NCBI GenBank assembly: GCA_003342895.1
Contig: PTFA01000101.1
Span: 310,001-374,000 of the forward strand
Source: Casuarius casuarius
Taxonomy: Eukaryota > Chordata > Aves > Casuariiformes > Casuariidae
DNA length: 64,000 nt
Direction of reading: 5' to 3'
The notes beneath the pieces were generated by a model. That model searched no databases. It saw only the letters and a program-made list of their open reading frames with translations, and was not told the origin of the DNA. A program made the position numbers and the translations under genes. This document shows, piece after piece, positions 61,881 through 64,000 of the stretch (position 1 is its first letter; every line of letters begins with the position of its first letter).

Positions 61881-63599
61881 GCATTGGCTATAAGGGAAAC
61901 TTAGGATGAGTAGTTCTGATTCCAGAATTTAACTTCCAGATGTCTAAGTTAGGGCAGGTAAATCCAACTCTAAATGTCTATTGCTTGCTCTGGACTTTTA
62001 ACCCTGGATAAGTCACCTAATATTTTTATCTACTACTGTAGTGTATGGTTTGGTATATCTTCATTTTATTTGTATTATTTTGTCAAAGATATTGATATTT
62101 TCCCTGTAATCCATATATGAAATGTTACATATATACAGTTATGTATATATATTCCCATATTCACCGCTCTCCTCCCCCCGCCAAAAAAAAAGAGTGAGAG
62201 AAACAGTAGGACGTTGCATAATGGAAGAAAACAAGATTAATATTAATATTGGTATGTCTATATACAGAAGAAGAACTATAGACATGCTTTCTGTATTTTG
62301 TTGTACATTTGAAAGTAAAGTGAGGCTAAAAATACAAAGGCCATACAGCAGAGTTTGTCAGGGTGCCAGAGATGTGCATGCTAGGTTGAGGAGCAGGTAC
62401 ACCTCAGAGCATAGCGTGGTGCCATTACAGCCTGTTGGCGGGGCCATGCCCAGTTTAAGGAGCAGCTCGTTCACCTTTTGTTAAGGGGATCACTGCTGCA
62501 GGCTCTGCTGCGCTAAATGGTCGTGCCTTCTGATTCTTCGCCTACTGCCTTGGACCAAGTTTCACCCTGGTATAAACCTTTTGGTTCTCTTACATTACTT
62601 ATAACAAACAGAAGATTCACAGCATTTCTATGAAGCAAGAAAGCAGTATGATTTTATATGTCTATTGTTGGAAGCAAGTTTTTTTAGAAACTATGACCTG
62701 TTCCTTTGGAAAGTTTTATCATGGAACTATTTACAATAAATCTACTTTTTGTCCTTTCTCCAGAGAAGTGAGGAGAGTTGAAATGCCGTGTTTTTATTTT
62801 AAGTGGATTTTTTTTCATTGCATACTGAAATTTGTGTCCTAACCTTTGTGCTGTCTCATTTCCAGTATGAGAAACCTAAGAAGTAATGAGGAAAAAAGCC
62901 CATAGGCATTGACTGTGATCTTATTTCTCCCATTGCATCTCCTTCAAGATTGTTAGAATTACTCCTGCTTTACAAGAACTGGTTTGTGTAAGATCAGAAT
63001 CAGACTTTATTGCTTTGTTTTAGAATCTGTCATTTTAAAAGAGATTTTAATTTTGCACTGTTTATATTTCACTGTCTCCCCATTTGTTTGTTCATCTTTC
63101 AATCTACTGTCTAAAAGATTTGACTAGAGTGGGAAGAGAAAAAAGTACAGTCAGCACATAAGCTGCTCATGTTCTGCTGGGGAACAAAAAACAAGTGTAT
63201 ATTTGGTAGCAAAAGAACTGTTACAGACAGATATTTTGTCTTTTTCCTCTTAGCAATGCATTAATTTTTCTTTTAGCAGATAATACTGTCACATTTATTC
63301 TTTGATTTTAACAATGTCACATTCACAAGACAAGGTCATTTAACCTGTGTTTAGTAGGCAAACACATAAAGCTGCAAGATAGCATGTAATGCAAACTATT
63401 TTCAAATTGAGTTCGGGAATTAGAGTGACAGAATGAATGAACTCCAGATTTGAAGAGCAAACATTTAATGTGGCATGTTCAGCATTGGCCAACTTGATTA
63501 GATTAAATGCCATATTTTCATGCAAGGTGTAAATATTGAACTATAGCTCTATGCTGTTGATCAAAGCTGTTTGCTTGGCTGAGATGATTAAATAAGGGT
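61881..63599. other. unique non-coding DNA, no gene seen
   Basis: The 120-codon plus-strand frame at 62122-62484 starts in TA-rich sequence and ends in a GC-richer patch (62330-62560). It has no recognisable domain and is treated as noise. Nothing else stands out. Confidence 0.55.
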
Positions 63600-63900
63600 T
63601 AACCTCTGTTAAATCTTCTATAACCAAATTTATCTCTCAGCTTCACCTACCGTAGAATTAATAACTAAAGCTGGCAATTGTAAGCCAGAACATTTAGGCA
63701 CAATATCTCTTGAGCAGAGTGTTTGATATTTGCTCAGAGCAACAGTTGTAATTGATTGACAGTCATAGCAAATGAAATAGTTCTCATTTGTGCATCTGGA
63801 CAGAGAGAGGGGCAAGGACAGTCTGACCACCTCATTTGTGGTGTGCCAAAATCTGATATGCTGATTACTAGTTGTGTGCATCTTCTGCTACAATTCATTA
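63600..63900. promoter_or_regulatory. candidate enhancer with PBX-MEIS type site
   Basis: The block contains TGATTGACAG at 63753-63762, an exact match to the PBX with MEIS/PREP decamer, directly preceded by TAAT. Nearby homeodomain-like cores (GAATTAATAAC near 63655, CTGATTACTAG near 63860) add to the pattern. A decamer on either strand is expected less than once per 64 kb by chance at even base composition, so the exact match is suggestive but not proof. Confidence 0.3.
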
Positions 63901-64000
63901 TGTAAAAATGTACAGAACACTTGCAGTTGCAGTGGTGTCTTTCATCAAGTTGTACCTAAAGAAGGAATCTCCCACCTTTTCGAGAGTGTAAGATCTACTG

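Noticed and set aside
62122..62484. 120-codon plus-strand frame
   Set aside because: It begins in TA repeats and ends in a GC-richer patch; composition changes abruptly and no domain is seen.
1..64000. Search for tRNA, rRNA, CRISPR, bacterial operons, LTR retrotransposons or endogenous viral genes
   Set aside because: No tRNA A/B boxes in the right arrangement, no regular spacer-repeat array, no ribosome-binding-site-led gene runs, and no LTR pair or viral protein motifs were seen.

Overview
This window looks like avian nuclear DNA from a gene-poor region, either a gene desert or the inside of very large introns. The case for a bird rests on four CR1-type LINE remnants, all lacking their 5' ends. 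The best copy ends in the ATTCTG-type octamer tail typical of CR1. Mammalian Alu, B1 and L1 elements are absent, interspersed repeats are sparse, and the sequence is AT-rich with few CpGs. Turtle or crocodilian DNA also carries CR1, so 'bird' is likely but not certain. I found no bacterial or viral gene, no operon, no CRISPR array, no tRNA or rRNA gene, and no intact protein-coding gene.

Layout. 1-11.5 kb: unique AT-rich DNA with a CpG-retaining exon-like block (474-604), a 66-bp tandem duplication (1240-1372) and a GC-rich block with a possible terminal exon (4900-5440). 11.5-19.4 kb: a weak MIR-like SINE relic, a 12-bp perfect hairpin (11955-11997), and two CTCF-like motifs. 19.4-20.2 kb: CR1 on the minus strand. 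20.2-28.8 kb: mostly featureless, with one MIR-like relic. 28.8-29.3 kb: CR1 on the plus strand. 29.3-35.7 kb: featureless apart from a weak exon candidate. 35.7-36.45 kb: the youngest-looking CR1. 37.5-42.8 kb: several blocks that keep CpGs (37561-37960, 39500-39690, 41934-42740), which are the best candidates for conserved enhancers or exons. 42.8-63 kb: more unique DNA with MIR-like SINE pieces (50.4, 52.7 and 54.6 kb), CpG-retaining blocks (48.9 and 55.4-55.9 kb), an old CR1 tail (59.9 kb) and a pair of copies of a repeat I could not name (44.55 and 61.77 kb). 63.6-63.9 kb: a homeodomain-motif-rich block with an exact PBX-MEIS type decamer.

Most short open frames here are noise. Where a frame has exon-like boundaries I list it as a candidate with low confidence, because AG...GT-flanked frames of 30-45 codons arise often by chance in 64 kb. 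I did not find a convincing new biological system. The most useful leads are the CpG-retaining blocks and the unnamed repeat pair.
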